Positions 27,776-38,574 are shown, counted from the stretch's first letter. The stretch is 64,000 nt of DNA from Sulfurovum sp. (GCA_030949725.1 JAUZSE010000023.1:1-64000); one strand, 5' to 3'. The notes: generated from the sequence alone by a model not told the origin. Numbers and translations are program-made.

Positions 27776-29301
27776 TATTTTACCTCCTTACTTGATTGTG
27801 CAACTCTTATCATATCTTTTGCCTCTTTTGTAATTGCTTTTTCATCCATAAACACCAACAATGCTTTGACCGAATTATCTATAGGTGTAAGTACAGGTTT
27901 AGGATACACACCCAACCAGATAACAATAGCTACCAATGGTATAAGTGACCATGTTTCTCTAGTATTAAGATCTTTTAACTTTATGTTTTCTTCTTTATCC
28001 AATGGACCAAAGAAAGTAAGCTTCATAACCCTAAGCATATATACCGCACCCAAGATAATGGATGTACCTGCGATAATAGTCATCACTGGTGATACCTGAT
28101 AAAAACCAAGAAGTACAAGGAACTCACCAACAAAACCAATGGTAAGTGGTAATCCAACTGAAGCCATCAACATAATTCCAAAGATAATAGCAAATTTAGG
28201 CATCACTGCTGCGATACCACCAAACTCTGACATAAGTTTGGTATGTCTTCTCTCATAAATCATCCCTACAAGCATAAACAACGCACCCGATACAATCCCG
28301 TGAGATAACATTTGGAATACTGAACCTGAAAGACCTTCTGCATTCATAGCAAAAAGTCCTAACATAATAATACCCATATGAGATACAGAAGAATACGCTA
28401 TGACTTGTTTAATATCTTTTTGTGCATACGCGATCATCGCTGTATACACAATCATGATAAGTGACAATACTGCGACTGGCGTAATAGCCAAGACCGATGC
28501 ATCGGGGAACATTGGAAGTGAAAATCTTATAAATCCGTAAGTACCCATCTTAAGAAGTACCGCTGCAAGTATAACAGAACCTATGGTAGGTGCCTGTCCG
28601 TGTGCATAAGGAATCCAAGTATGGAATGGGAACATCGGCACCTTGATAGCAAATCCGATGAAGAATGCGGCAAATAACCATAACTGGTAATCTACTGGCA
28701 AGACCAAAGCATACCAATCTGTAATCGCAAAACTCCACACACCTGTAAGGCTATGGTAGATATAGGCTACAAATAACATACCCACAAGCATAATCACTGA
28801 GCCTGTAAAAGTATATAAGAAGAACTTGATCGATGCATACACTCTAAGTGGTCCACCCCACGCACCGATGATATAAAGCATCGGTACCAATGAAAGTTCC
28901 CAGAACAAGTAGAAGATAATCGCATCAAGTGCAACAAATACACCCACCATTGTCATCTCTAAGAAAAGAAGGGTGATAATCATATTTTTAATATTTTTTG
29001 TTTCACCCATAGATGCCATACCGATAAGTGTCATCAATGTAGTCATCACAATAATAAACAATGAGATACCATCAGCACCTACATAATAGGAGATACCCAT
29101 ATCAGGGATCAAAGGGATCATCTCTACAAATTGCATACCTGCATTTGCAGTATCAAAACTAAACCATAACCATAAAGAGAGTAAAAACTCAATCGTTGCT
29201 ACAGTAATTCCGTAGGCTCTCATACTCTCTTTATCTACTACAAATCCTAGCAGTCCTGCGACCGCTGGGAAAAACACCAATATACTTAAAATATTTTCCA
29301 T
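27775..29301 (-). CDS. nuoM: NADH-quinone oxidoreductase subunit M
   Basis: The 508-residue antiporter-like subunit of complex I shows FAIKVPMFPFHTWIPYAHGQAP (the conserved lysine and broken-helix region) and KDIKQVIAYSSVSHMG. About fourteen helices are spread over the length expected of NuoM, and an FWELSLVPM segment carries the conserved channel glutamate. It sits between nuoL (10 bases upstream) and nuoN (one-base overlap). Confidence 0.96.
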   Translation of the reverse strand: MENILSILVFFPAVAGLLGFVVDKESMRAYGITVATIEFLLSLWLWFSFDTANAGMQFVEMIPLIPDMGISYYVGADGISLFIIVMTTLMTLIGMASMGETKNIKNMIITLLFLEMTMVGVFVALDAIIFYLFWELSLVPMLYIIGAWGGPLRVYASIKFFLYTFTGSVIMLVGMLFVAYIYHSLTGVWSFAITDWYALVLPVDYQLWLFAAFFIGFAIKVPMFPFHTWIPYAHGQAPTIGSVILAAVLLKMGTYGFIRFSLPMFPDASVLAITPVAVLSLIMIVYTAMIAYAQKDIKQVIAYSSVSHMGIIMLGLFAMNAEGLSGSVFQMLSHGIVSGALFMLVGMIYERRHTKLMSEFGGIAAVMPKFAIIFGIMLMASVGLPLTIGFVGEFLVLLGFYQVSPVMTIIAGTSIILGAVYMLRVMKLTFFGPLDKEENIKLKDLNTRETWSLIPLVAIVIWLGVYPKPVLTPIDNSVKALLVFMDEKAITKEAKDMIRVAQSSKEVK

Positions 29302-29311
29302 TTTTACCCCC

Positions 29312-31231
29312 TTAGCCTATCATCGCTGAAATTGCAGCGATAATCAATAATAGTACCGCACCTACAGCCATCCAATTTAGATAGTGTGAAAGGTTACCTG
29401 TTTGCATACTTCTTGTTTTATCTCCAGAAGCATAGAAAAATTTCGCAATGTTATCTACGCTTGCATCTACTATTTTCAAGTCAATTTTTGTCCAGAACAT
29501 TTCAGAAATCATTCTATACGGTTTTGTAATAAATGCTTCATAAAATACAGGTACATAATATTGATTGATGAGTAGTTTATAGAAGAAACCACTTTCAACT
29601 TTTTCTGATCGTTTCCAGGCATTTTTACCTGTTCTTGCATATTTATAATACGCATAAGCGATACCTGATAGTGCAAAAAAGATAACAATAAGCCCCAAAT
29701 AGGTAGCCAAGTGGTGTGTATGTTCAGACATTTCATACTGTACACTTTCACCTATATTGTAAATAAAGGCTTTGTACGTTCCCATAAACCAACCTGTAAT
29801 GACTGCAAGTACTGCCAGAGGAGACATAGCTATAAGTACAAATTTGTACATTTCGTGAGGATTAAATCCTAACTCTGTATGACGATCTTCCCCATGGAAG
29901 GATAAAAACACTTGTCTAAATGAATAAAATGCTGTCATACCCGCAGTAATCACCAATATAACCCATAATACATAGGTATGTTCATTAAATGCCGTTTCAA
30001 TAATCGCATCTTTTGACCAGAATCCTGCAAGTGGTGGAAGACCAGCCAGTGCTATGGAAGCCACTGTCATGTAAATCCATGTACCTCTCATCTTCTTTCT
30101 TAAGTTACCCATTTTGAAAAGGTCAAGCTCATCATGCATCGCATGCATCACGTTACCTCCACCAAGGAAGAGGAGTGCTTTAAAGAATGCGTGTGCTGCA
30201 AGGTGGAAAAGTGCTATCCAATAAGCACCCAGTCCAGCCGCTGCAAACATATACCCTAACTGTGAAAGTGTAGAGTATGCAATAATTCTTTTTAAGTCAC
30301 GTTCAACCAAGGCCATAGATGCCGCGTAGAAAGCAACAAATGTACCTAAACTAGCGATGAAAAGACTCACACCTGCTACCGCATCCATAGAGTAAAGTGG
30401 GTTGGCTCTAATGACTAAGAAAACCCCTGCCGTTACCATCGTTGCTGCGTGAATAAGTGCAGAAACTGGTGTAGGTCCTTCCATCGCATCTGTAAGCCAA
30501 GTATGTAGTGGAAATTGTGCTGATTTACCCATAGCCCCGATAAAGAGTGCAATGGCTGCACCTGTTAATACTGCATCACTTAAGTAAGGCAGTTGTGCAA
30601 ATACTTCGTCATATTGTAATGAGCCTGTGTTCCAGTAAAGTATAAAGATACCCACTAACATTCCAAGGTCAGCAATACGGTTCATGATGAACGCTTCATT
30701 GGCTGCCCATGAAGGAGAGATAGAAGGATTGTCTTTTCTGTCTTGATCTGGCTTGTGATACCAAAAACCAACAAGTAACCAAGAACATACACCCACACCT
30801 TCCCAACCGATGAAAAGACCAAGGAAGTTATCTGACATAACCAAGACCATCATAGAAAATACAAAGGCTGAAAGATACGAGAAGAATCGGTTAAAACTCT
30901 TGTCGTGATCCATATATCCAATGGCATACACGTGTACGATAGTAGAGACCAAAGAAACCACTGTCATCATCGTCACAGAAATTTGATCTACAACAAATCC
31001 AAAGGATACATTAAAGTCTCCTGCTGAGATCCAATCCATCATTCTTACATGGACTACTACCCCTGTGGTATAAAGGTTATAAGCCAAGATAGCTGAAGCT
31101 ACAAAAGCAAGTCCAATAAGTGCTGAAGCTACAACACCTACAAATATTTTTCTTTCACTCATACCAAATAATGTAGCAAAGAGAGAACCAACAAACGGTG
31201 CAAAAAGTGCAATATATACTAAAGTTTCCAT
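29312..31231 (-). CDS. nuoL: NADH-quinone oxidoreductase subunit L
   Basis: The 639-residue subunit is the distal proton-pumping antiporter-like part of complex I. It has GWEGVGVCSWLLVGFWY, the GKSAQFPLHTWLTDAMEGPTPVSALIHAATMVTAG block and RDLKRIIAYSTLSQLG, all diagnostic of NuoL. The C-terminal 120 residues hold the lateral helix and final anchor helix that clamp NuoM and NuoN. nuoK ends two bases upstream. No lesion is seen. Confidence 0.96.
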   Translation of the reverse strand: METLVYIALFAPFVGSLFATLFGMSERKIFVGVVASALIGLAFVASAILAYNLYTTGVVVHVRMMDWISAGDFNVSFGFVVDQISVTMMTVVSLVSTIVHVYAIGYMDHDKSFNRFFSYLSAFVFSMMVLVMSDNFLGLFIGWEGVGVCSWLLVGFWYHKPDQDRKDNPSISPSWAANEAFIMNRIADLGMLVGIFILYWNTGSLQYDEVFAQLPYLSDAVLTGAAIALFIGAMGKSAQFPLHTWLTDAMEGPTPVSALIHAATMVTAGVFLVIRANPLYSMDAVAGVSLFIASLGTFVAFYAASMALVERDLKRIIAYSTLSQLGYMFAAAGLGAYWIALFHLAAHAFFKALLFLGGGNVMHAMHDELDLFKMGNLRKKMRGTWIYMTVASIALAGLPPLAGFWSKDAIIETAFNEHTYVLWVILVITAGMTAFYSFRQVFLSFHGEDRHTELGFNPHEMYKFVLIAMSPLAVLAVITGWFMGTYKAFIYNIGESVQYEMSEHTHHLATYLGLIVIFFALSGIAYAYYKYARTGKNAWKRSEKVESGFFYKLLINQYYVPVFYEAFITKPYRMISEMFWTKIDLKIVDASVDNIAKFFYASGDKTRSMQTGNLSHYLNWMAVGAVLLLIIAAISAMIG

Positions 31232-31233
31232 TC

Positions 31234-31536
31234 TTATCCTCTCATATTTGCTAGGTCGTCAAGATCAAGACTTCCATGTTTTTTATACAATACAATCAAA
31301 ATACCAAGTCCAACTGCTACTTCAGATGCTGCAACAGCAATAATAAAGAACGCAAACATTTGACCTGTTAAATCATTGTAATAATGTGAAATAGCTGCAA
31401 ATGCAATATTCACTGCATTAAGCATGACTTCGGTTGCAAAGAAAAGCATCAATAAGTTTCTTCTTCTAAGTACTCCAACCAATCCTATGGAAAAGAGTAT
31501 CGCTGAAACGATCAGGTAGTGAGATAAACCTATCAT
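31234..31536 (-). CDS. nuoK: NADH-quinone oxidoreductase subunit K
   Basis: The 100-residue protein has three membrane helices and the two conserved channel glutamates, one in LMLFFATEVMLNAVN (second helix) and one in AASEVAVGLGI (third helix). This is the small MrpC-like subunit of complex I. Its ATG overlaps the end of nuoJ by four bases. Confidence 0.96.
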   Translation of the reverse strand: MIGLSHYLIVSAILFSIGLVGVLRRRNLLMLFFATEVMLNAVNIAFAAISHYYNDLTGQMFAFFIIAVAASEVAVGLGILIVLYKKHGSLDLDDLANMRG

Positions 31537-32096
31537 TTGTCATCCTTTACTATCATAATTTCATCGTCTGCACTTAAATCTTCAGTGAGACTGTCATCCA
31601 TTTTCTTACCTGCAAGGATAATCCCTGCAATCATTGCGACAAGTAACATAAGTGCTGCAACTTCAAAAGGTATAAGGTATTTTGTAAAAAGTACCATACC
31701 CACATCTTGTGCATTACCTACACCTTCAGTCATTGGATAGAGTGCCTGAATATTTTCAGAATAAATCGGCGCTGAAAACATAAGCACCAGTACCAATGCG
31801 GACATTCCACCTAACAAAAAAACCAAGGCATTGCTTGTGTTGTTTTCTTTGATGTCTCTTGTTGCATCAAAAAACATCATGGCAAAGGCATAAAGTGCCA
31901 TAATGGCTCCTACATATACAACCAGTTGAACCACCCCCAAGAAATCTGCTCCCAAAATGAAGAAGAGTCCAGAGATTAGAACCATCCCTGCTGCAAGTGA
32001 TGTCATGGCATAAAGTATATTTTTGCTCATCACAGTCACTAAGAAAAACCCCATTATTAAAGCCGAAAATAGGTAAAAGGCTACGATTTCATACAT
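31533..32096 (-). CDS. nuoJ: NADH-quinone oxidoreductase subunit J
   Basis: The 187-residue protein has five membrane helices with the conserved QLVVYVGAIMALYAFAMM segment, the pi-bulge helix of complex I subunit J. The acidic C-terminal tail (SLTEDLSADDEIMIV) is cytoplasmic. It lies between nuoI (11 bases upstream) and nuoK (four-base overlap). Confidence 0.95.
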   Translation of the reverse strand: MYEIVAFYLFSALIMGFFLVTVMSKNILYAMTSLAAGMVLISGLFFILGADFLGVVQLVVYVGAIMALYAFAMMFFDATRDIKENNTSNALVFLLGGMSALVLVLMFSAPIYSENIQALYPMTEGVGNAQDVGMVLFTKYLIPFEVAALMLLVAMIAGIILAGKKMDDSLTEDLSADDEIMIVKDDK

Positions 32097-32107
32097 TCTT
32101 ACTCTCC

Positions 32108-32731
32108 TTAGTACGCAAGTGGCGTTTGTTTGATATTTTCATCGGCATTTGGAGATACTGCACCAAAACCATCATACTCTTGCTGTAAATTCAATTTGTC
32201 TATAGGTGTTAGCATATCTTCAAACAAAGAAAAACCTGCACGTTGTTCTGCTGCATTTTCATAACGTCCTCCATGAACGATAGCAAGTTCTGGACATACT
32301 TCAGCGCAGTATCCACAAAAGATACAACGACCAAAGTTAATGGTATATTCACTAACCTCTTTACGTTGCTCTTCGTCATACCGTGTATCCATAGTGATAC
32401 AATTTGAAATACATATCTTTTCACAAAGCCCACAACCTATACATCTATAATTTCCAGATTCAAGCAGTCTAAGCATATCGTGGATAGCTCTATATCTAGG
32501 AGAGATAGGCAACTTTTCAAATGGGTATTTGACCGTATGCATATCTCCTTTAAAAAGTGCTTTAAGCATGGCTTTCATTATCACGCCCAATCCTGCAAAT
32601 AGATCACCCTTAAAGGTTCTTTTGACTACTTGTGTAAATTGTTCCATGCCTGTTTCAGGAGATTTTCCCAAATCAAGTGTCGTATAGTTTTGTATACCTA
32701 CATTTCTATTTTTAAATTGTTCTAAACTCAT
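32108..32731 (-). CDS. nuoI: NADH-quinone oxidoreductase subunit I
   Basis: The 207-residue peripheral-arm subunit carries two [4Fe-4S] motifs, CIGCGLCEKIC (residues about 97-107) and CIFCGYCAEVC (about 136-146), which form clusters N6a and N6b passing electrons from NuoG toward NuoB. The spacing is normal and no cysteine is missing. It follows nuoH by 10 bases. Confidence 0.96.
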   Translation of the reverse strand: MSLEQFKNRNVGIQNYTTLDLGKSPETGMEQFTQVVKRTFKGDLFAGLGVIMKAMLKALFKGDMHTVKYPFEKLPISPRYRAIHDMLRLLESGNYRCIGCGLCEKICISNCITMDTRYDEEQRKEVSEYTINFGRCIFCGYCAEVCPELAIVHGGRYENAAEQRAGFSLFEDMLTPIDKLNLQQEYDGFGAVSPNADENIKQTPLAY

Positions 32732-32741
32732 ACATACTCCC

Positions 32742-33769
32742 TTATAACAAAATCACAAGTGCTGTGATTAGAATGTTTACAAGTGCCAATGGCATTAATA
32801 CTTTCCAACATAACCACATCAATTGGTCTGGTCTAACATGTGGCCATGCTGCTCTAACCCATAACATCAAGAAGAAGAAAAATGCAATCTTAAGCATAAT
32901 AAATAACCATCCAAATGTACTTGCTGCATCATACCCACCAAGGAATACAATCGCTGCAATAATTGAAATAGTAATCATATTTGCATACTCACCGATGAAA
33001 AACATACCCCATCTCATCCCCGAATACTCTGTAGCATACCCAGAAACGACTTCTGCCTCATGCTCCAAAGGTCAAACGGTGTTCTGTTTGTCTCTGCAAA
33101 TCCTGCGATAAGAAAAAGTATAAATGCTACTGGCTGTTGCCAAATCATCCATGACAGTATGCCCTCTTGTTGATAATCGTTAAAATCAACAAACGAAAGT
33201 GAACCCACAAGCATAATCGGTGCCAAGATAGAAAGCCCTGTAACCACTTCATAAGAAAGGAACTGTACTGCCGTTCTAGCTGCTCCGATTATACCCCATT
33301 TATTTGCTTGAGACATACCTGCCAAAAGTGGTCCGTAAAGCCCCGCTGCCATCATACCTAGCACAAACAAAATACCCACATTTAAATCTGCTGCAATAGA
33401 TGGTACAAATACACCACCAAGTATAGGCATAAACTCAGGAATAGTAAAGTCAGGAAACACTGGTACAGCAGAGAGTGCAATAAATGCTGTTGCTGCTGTA
33501 ATAACTGGTGCTATCATAAAGATAAGTTTATTCGCATTTTGGGGAATAATATCTTCTTTAGTAAATAGTTTGATACCATCTGCCGCGATTTGTAATAATC
33601 CATACGGTCCTACGTGCATAGGTCCCAAACGTCTTTGCATAAAGGCCAAAACCTTTCTTTCTACAAAAGTACCAAAACCCGCCATAGCTGAAATAACCGC
33701 CAAGATAATGACTGCTTTGATAAGCACCCCTATCCATGTGACTTCTGGTAGTATGTTTACTGCTTCCAT
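32742..33769 (-). CDS. nuoH: NADH-quinone oxidoreductase subunit H, one-base deletion in this sequence
   Basis: NuoH forms the membrane part of the quinone-binding chamber. The N-terminal 236 codons from ATG at 33769 (with GTFVERKVLAFMQRRLGP and AETNRTPFDL) are in one frame; the rest (EHEAEVVSGYATEYSGM, the conserved glutamate-rich loop after TPFDL) is in another. The break is at 33067-33069, where the T-run on the coding strand appears one base short (GACCTTTGGAG for a likely GACCTTTTGGAG). Restored, the protein is 342 residues, the normal size. The lesion falls in the most conserved part of an otherwise well-kept gene, so a sequence error is likely. Confidence 0.92.
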
Positions 33770-33770
33770 A

Positions 33771-36254
33771 TTATACCTTTCTCAATGTTACTGTTTTGTA
33801 TCGTGATCCGCCAAAGAGGTCATAGACACCTTCTGCTGCTCTATAGTCTGGCACTTTTACAATATCACCTATAATTTTTGCATCTGCAACCACATCTAAA
33901 GTAATGCTTCCATTTTCAAATACTACTTCTACTTTTTCACCTAAAGTCTCTGCTTTTTTAGGACTAACATAGAGTGCAAATGTTTCAAAAATTTCATGTG
34001 ATTTATCGGTAAAGTCATTAAATTGTCTCGCAGGGTTACATCTATACGCTATGTCACCCTCTAGTACTGCATTCTCATCACATTTTGCAACTTCAGGAAG
34101 TTCAGTTTCAACAGTTGTAGTTTCTAGTCTATAGCCTCGATTATCTGTACCGTCATTTTCAAATGAATTTGGGAGGGAATCAAAAGCCACTGCTTTAAAG
34201 CCTTTATCTGTTGGAAGTGTTAGAGTCCAATCAATAGTTAATTCAGGTGCATCAATGAGTACTTGCATAAGGTCATTGAGTTCATACCCATTATATTCAA
34301 CCGCAGCATTGGTCGGAAGTACACGTTTACCGATGTTACACAATGTCCCTTCTTGCTGGTTCATAGCAGGCATATCAAGATCACCTGTTCCTAGTGCAGA
34401 AAGTTTGAAGTCACCATTCTCGTTGTATCCAACAGTGTAACCACTTTGTACATCATCAAGATCACAAATAAGTGCAACACCCAAAGCATTAGATTTTGGA
34501 GGTGTCATCACTATATCAATACCACATGTAGCTTCTACAAGTGCCACAAGTTTAGCAATGTTTTCTGCTTTGTCGTGATAATAAAGATCTTCACCTAACA
34601 TCATAGAAAAAGATTCTTTTTTCTTCATCATTTTTTCAAAAGTGGCATCAAATGTAGAAGCATCACCACCGAGTAAGTCTACAAGACCGTTCTGATGTCA
34701 CAGTAATCTCTTTGTCGATCATTTCAGTCACTTTCTTAGAAACTTCTTCTTCTTCACCCGTCTCTTCATTTAAAACCATCTCTTTAACAGTTGATAATTT
34801 TTTTCTCTTTGATCATTTTTGTGGATGTTTTCTTAAAGCTTTCTATATAATCTTTAACATCTGAAGAAAGTTTTTCTTTATCTGCAAACAAATCAAGTAC
34901 CAAATAAAGTGCTGCTTCTTCAAGTCCTACTTTATGGTTAAATGTTTCTACATTTTTACCAAAAGTTGGGATAAGTGTATCTCCTACAGGGTGAAAGTAA
35001 AGACCTGCACCTTTATTCATCTTTTGCACATTGTTATACGCATATTTCATCGCAGGTGAATCATTTCTAAGTGCTGCACCTATAGAGATAACAAAATCAG
35101 AATTTTTCATAATCACGTCTGTATCTGTACTCCAAAGACTGTTTCCAGACGCTGCTTCATAATAATTTAAGAATTTTTGGAAAGCTCTTACTTCAGGATT
35201 GTAAAGCTTCACTCCCATTTTTTCTTTCAAATCTTGAAGCATAGCAGCTTCTTCGTTGCTTATCATAGAGTTAAAACGTACAGTCTCAGCTTTCTTAAAT
35301 GCTTCAATCGCTGCGTTAAATGCTAGTTTCATCTTTACTAGCAGTGGTATTTTGGAAATCATAAGCAAAACGTGCAGAACCATCTAAAGAGACAAAAGAC
35401 CACTCATTGGTGATTCTGAAAATCTTTTCTGTTCTGTCTTCTATAGAGGTTGGTTTCACTTCATAATAAATTTGTGCACCATCAGAACTATGTGCTGCGA
35501 CTGCAGGAACTCTCTTTAAGTCCCAAGCATTTGAAGTGTAAACAAAGTCTCTACTTACCAATGCACCTACAGGACATACCGCGATACACTCACCACAATC
35601 AGAACAATTCGTTTCGCCTGTACCATTGCTTGGGGCAATTACAGATTTTTGAAGTTTGTTCCACATAGAGTAAGCATCTTTAGGCATCGTATCTTTATAT
35701 GCTTTATCTAATACTTCTCCGCCTCTTTTTGCAGTAGTAATCGCTGCGTCACCTATCATATCTTTACAAACGGTGGTACAACGTTCACATACGATACAAA
35801 GACCTGGATCGTAATGTAACACCGATGACCAGTTCGTCGTTTCACGTTTTGTATCTGGAATCATATAAGATTGTGAATCCACACCCATCTCTAAGGTATA
35901 GTTTTGTAATTCACATTCTCCAGATTTGTCACATACACCACATTGTAAAGGGTGATTGACATCGTAGACTTCCATAATAGCTCTACGTTCTTCAAGAATG
36001 GTTGGCGTGTCAATCGTCACAGCCATCCCTTCTTTTACTTTGGTATTACAGGAATATACCTGCTTACCATCTGCTTCTACCAAACAAATACGACATGCCA
36101 AAGTTGGCGAACATCTTGTCAGGTAACATATAGCCGGGACAAAAATATCGTTAGCACGTGCAGCGTTAAGGATAAATTCTCCCTCTTTCGCTTGATACTC
36201 TGCACCATCAATTGTGATATTAACCATATTCTCTACTGTTTTTACTTCACTCAT
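33771..36254 (-). CDS. nuoG: NADH-quinone oxidoreductase subunit G, three one-base lesions
   Basis: NuoG is the large iron-sulfur subunit of the peripheral arm. The first 312 codons from 36254 carry the [2Fe-2S] cysteines (CYLTRCSPTLACRIC and later cysteines), the His-Cys cluster (HPLQCGVCDKSGEC), CIVCERCTTVC and CSDCGECIAVC. The frame then changes at an A-run at 35327-35329, again in an A7 run (T7 on the plus strand, 34798-34804) and once more near 34687-34694; each looks like one extra base. Restored, it is about 826 residues, with the molybdopterin-type fold after the clusters and a beta-domain at the end. Three errors in one essential complex subunit argue for poor sequence quality or low-coverage assembly here. 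nuoH starts one base after its stop. Confidence 0.9.
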
Positions 36255-36523
36255 TGTTGTTTCCTACTATTTTGATTACTCACTTCTAAAAAGCCAGTCT
36301 ACTAAATCTATATGAGGATACCCAAGAAGCACTTAGATTTTTATCATAACTTGACTTAGCTGCTATGATTCCTTTCCTAAGTGTATCAATTTTAAACATA
36401 CTAATCCATTTAATAACATTTTCCTAATTATGTAATCATTTTATAGTGTGATACAAATAGACCCAAAATATACATAACACTGCAAATCAGCATAGATAAC
36501 TATAGTTCTTTCAATATATATGG

Positions 36524-36529
36524 TATTAT
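36524..36529 (+). promoter_or_regulatory. Candidate extended -10 element for the FAD oxidoreductase gene
   Basis: TGGTATTAT at 36521-36529 gives a near-consensus -10 with an extended TGn, 21 bases before the ATG at 36551, and AAAGGAT lies just before the start codon. It is in the 296-base divergent gap (36255-36550) to nuoG. I see nothing else that I can name in that gap. Confidence 0.4.
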
Positions 36530-36550
36530 TTCAACAAAAAAGGATAAATT

Positions 36551-37553
36551 ATGGCTTCAGAAAAGATAGTAGATATCGCGATTATTGGTGCAGGACCTGG
36601 AGGGATGGCTTGTGCCATCGAAGCAAAACTGGCAGGTATTGAAAACATCATCGTTTTTGATAAGGCAGCAACACCACAATGACATGATTCACAAATTTTA
36701 CAAAAAAGGTAAAAGAGTGGACAAAGACTGGATGGGTAGAAAAGCTGAATTTGAAGGCAATGTAAGTTTTGACGAATGTTCAAAAGAAGAGTACATTAAA
36801 CAAATGGACGATTTACTTGCTAGCCATGGTCTTTTAGAAAAGTTTGTATATAACACTGAAATCTGGAATACGGTTACAGGTGATGATGGACTATTTGTTA
36901 TTAAGTTAGATGAAGATAATATTGTTAAAGCTAAAAACGTCATCGTATCTGTGGGTAGAATGGGTAAACCAAACAAACCAGGTTACAAATTTCCTAGAGC
37001 CATTAGACCTAGATTAAACTTTAACCTTTCTAATGTTTGTAATGGTGAGAAAGTGATGATTGTTGGAGGTGGTGACACTGCTGGCGAATATGCTTATGGT
37101 TTGGTTGAACTTGAAGATATGCAAGATTGTACAGTTACACTAAACTATAGAAAGCCTACCATCACAAGAATGAATCCAATGAACACAGAAATGACTACAA
37201 AATACCTTGACAATGGTAAACTTATTAACAAAATGGGTGTAGATGTTGAAGGTGTTGAAGTAGATGGTGACCCAGGAGAAGAAAGAGTTAAAGTAAACTT
37301 TACAGATGGTACAAGCGAAGTGTACGAAAGAGTTGTTTATGCATTGGGAGGAACTAGCCCAGTAGACTTCCTTGTAAACTCAAAAATTGACGTTGGTAGA
37401 TGGGATGAGCCTCTTATGGATGAAAAAACAATGGAGACAAATATCAAAGGTCTTTATACTATAGGTGACGTTGTTACAGACCAAGGTAGTATTGCACTTG
37501 CATTTAACCACGCATCTTATGTTATGAATGACATCGTAGCTAAAAACAAATAA
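36551..37553 (+). CDS. FAD/NAD(P)-dependent oxidoreductase of thioredoxin reductase type, frameshifted
   Basis: The restored product is about 333 residues. An N-terminal FAD Rossmann motif GAGPGG (residues about 14-19) is followed, after a frame change near 36670-36682, by NDMIHKFYKKGKRV, a second Rossmann motif VGGGDTAGE (NADPH or NADH site) and the C-terminal FAD-binding segment GLYTIGDVV. No redox-active CxxC is present, so it is closer to ferredoxin-NADP reductase or YpdA-like enzymes than to true thioredoxin reductase. The start at 36551 is chosen because the FAD motif needs it and a good ribosome site precedes it. It is divergent from nuoG. A link to electron input of the nuo complex would be speculation. 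Confidence 0.85.
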
Positions 37554-37559
37554 TACCTC

Positions 37560-37593
37560 TTAGCAAATGGCTTGATCTTTAAGCCTTTGCTAA
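37560..37593. terminator. Hairpin terminator between convergent genes
   Basis: The arms TTAGCAAAtGGCTT (37560-37573) and AAGCCTTTGCTAA (37581-37593) pair over 13 bases with one bulged T and a 7-base loop. It lies between the oxidoreductase gene (+) and the AraC gene (-), whose stops are six and twenty bases away, and can serve both directions. There is no long T-run. Confidence 0.6.
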
Positions 37594-37613
37594 ATCCTTC
37601 TACAAAAAACCCT

Positions 37614-38489
37614 CTAAAATAAAATAGGAAGATAAAAACTCATATCAAATCTCTCATCTTTACGTAAATGATGATGTTTTCTATAGATGGCATAGGGTGG
37701 TTTAGTCGTGGTTTCATAATCACTTTTAGGCAACCATTCATGATATACCCACTGAATAAAACGTAACAAATCCCCTCTTTTCCCTTCTATGTCAAACTTT
37801 GCAAAAACGCCTTTAGCGATAGTAAGTTGAGGCAATCTCGTATCTTCTTCTTCAAGACTCTCTTTAAGCACCAAGCACGCAACATGTTGACAGTCCATCA
37901 AAGGGGTTACAGCAGGATTGTCGTGAAAAAGTGAAATCATAGTAAAATCTTCTACTTCATGCGAAAAAATCCAAGCTTGTAATTTTTGCCAAGTACTACG
38001 TATGTTTTTTTCATACCCTCTATGCCGAATATAATAGGCATGCATATCGGGCATTTTGACAATGTCAGGTACAGTAGCTTCAAACGATGCAGTAGAGATA
38101 CTAGCATAAGGAGAAGAAAGAAGCAACTCTTGTGAATACTTTTTATCTCCACCCGTACGCCATTGTTTGGGTGTCATAGAAAAACGCTCTTTAAATACAC
38201 GTGTAAATGACGTTTGAGAGCTATACCCACAGATAAGTGCTATCTCGGATATGGTTGAATAATGGTTTGTAAGTAAAAGTGTAGATGCTTTTTGCAATCG
38301 TATGGACTTAATGGTTTCATAAATATTACGCCCAAAAATTTCTTTAAATATTTTGTGCATATAAAATTTATTGATAGAGAAATGATCTGCCAATTCGTCC
38401 AAATTAATGTTTGTATCTATATGACTGTAAATATAGTACATCAAGTCATTTGATATCTTTGTTTTACGCTCTTGTGTTGCACGTTTCAT
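37614..38489 (-). CDS. AraC-family transcription regulator with GyrI-like effector domain
   Basis: The 291-residue protein has two N-terminal helix-turn-helix motifs (residues about 15-110: INLDELADHFSINKFYMHKIF and STISEIALICGYSSQTSFTRVFKERFSMTPKQWR, the AraC signature) and a C-terminal GyrI/Rob-like domain (about 130-291) of the kind that binds small amphipathic effectors. This order, DNA-binding first, is that of the Rob/MarA-related regulators. It is divergent from the biotin carboxylase gene, with 119 bases between starts, and could control it or itself. Confidence 0.9.
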   Translation of the reverse strand: MKRATQERKTKISNDLMYYIYSHIDTNINLDELADHFSINKFYMHKIFKEIFGRNIYETIKSIRLQKASTLLLTNHYSTISEIALICGYSSQTSFTRVFKERFSMTPKQWRTGGDKKYSQELLLSSPYASISTASFEATVPDIVKMPDMHAYYIRHRGYEKNIRSTWQKLQAWIFSHEVEDFTMISLFHDNPAVTPLMDCQHVACLVLKESLEEEDTRLPQLTIAKGVFAKFDIEGKRGDLLRFIQWVYHEWLPKSDYETTTKPPYAIYRKHHHLRKDERFDMSFYLPILF

Positions 38490-38574
38490 AAAATACCAAC
38501 TTTAGATAGTTTATTTGTTAAAAATTGATAATAAGTATAGCAAAAATAGTGTAGATATACTTTTAAAAAACCTA

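Noticed and set aside
36585-36680. A start for the FAD oxidoreductase at 36585 in the third frame
   Set aside because: It would leave out the FAD motif GAGPGG, which is in the other frame from ATG 36551 with a proper ribosome site; a frameshift near 36675 explains both.
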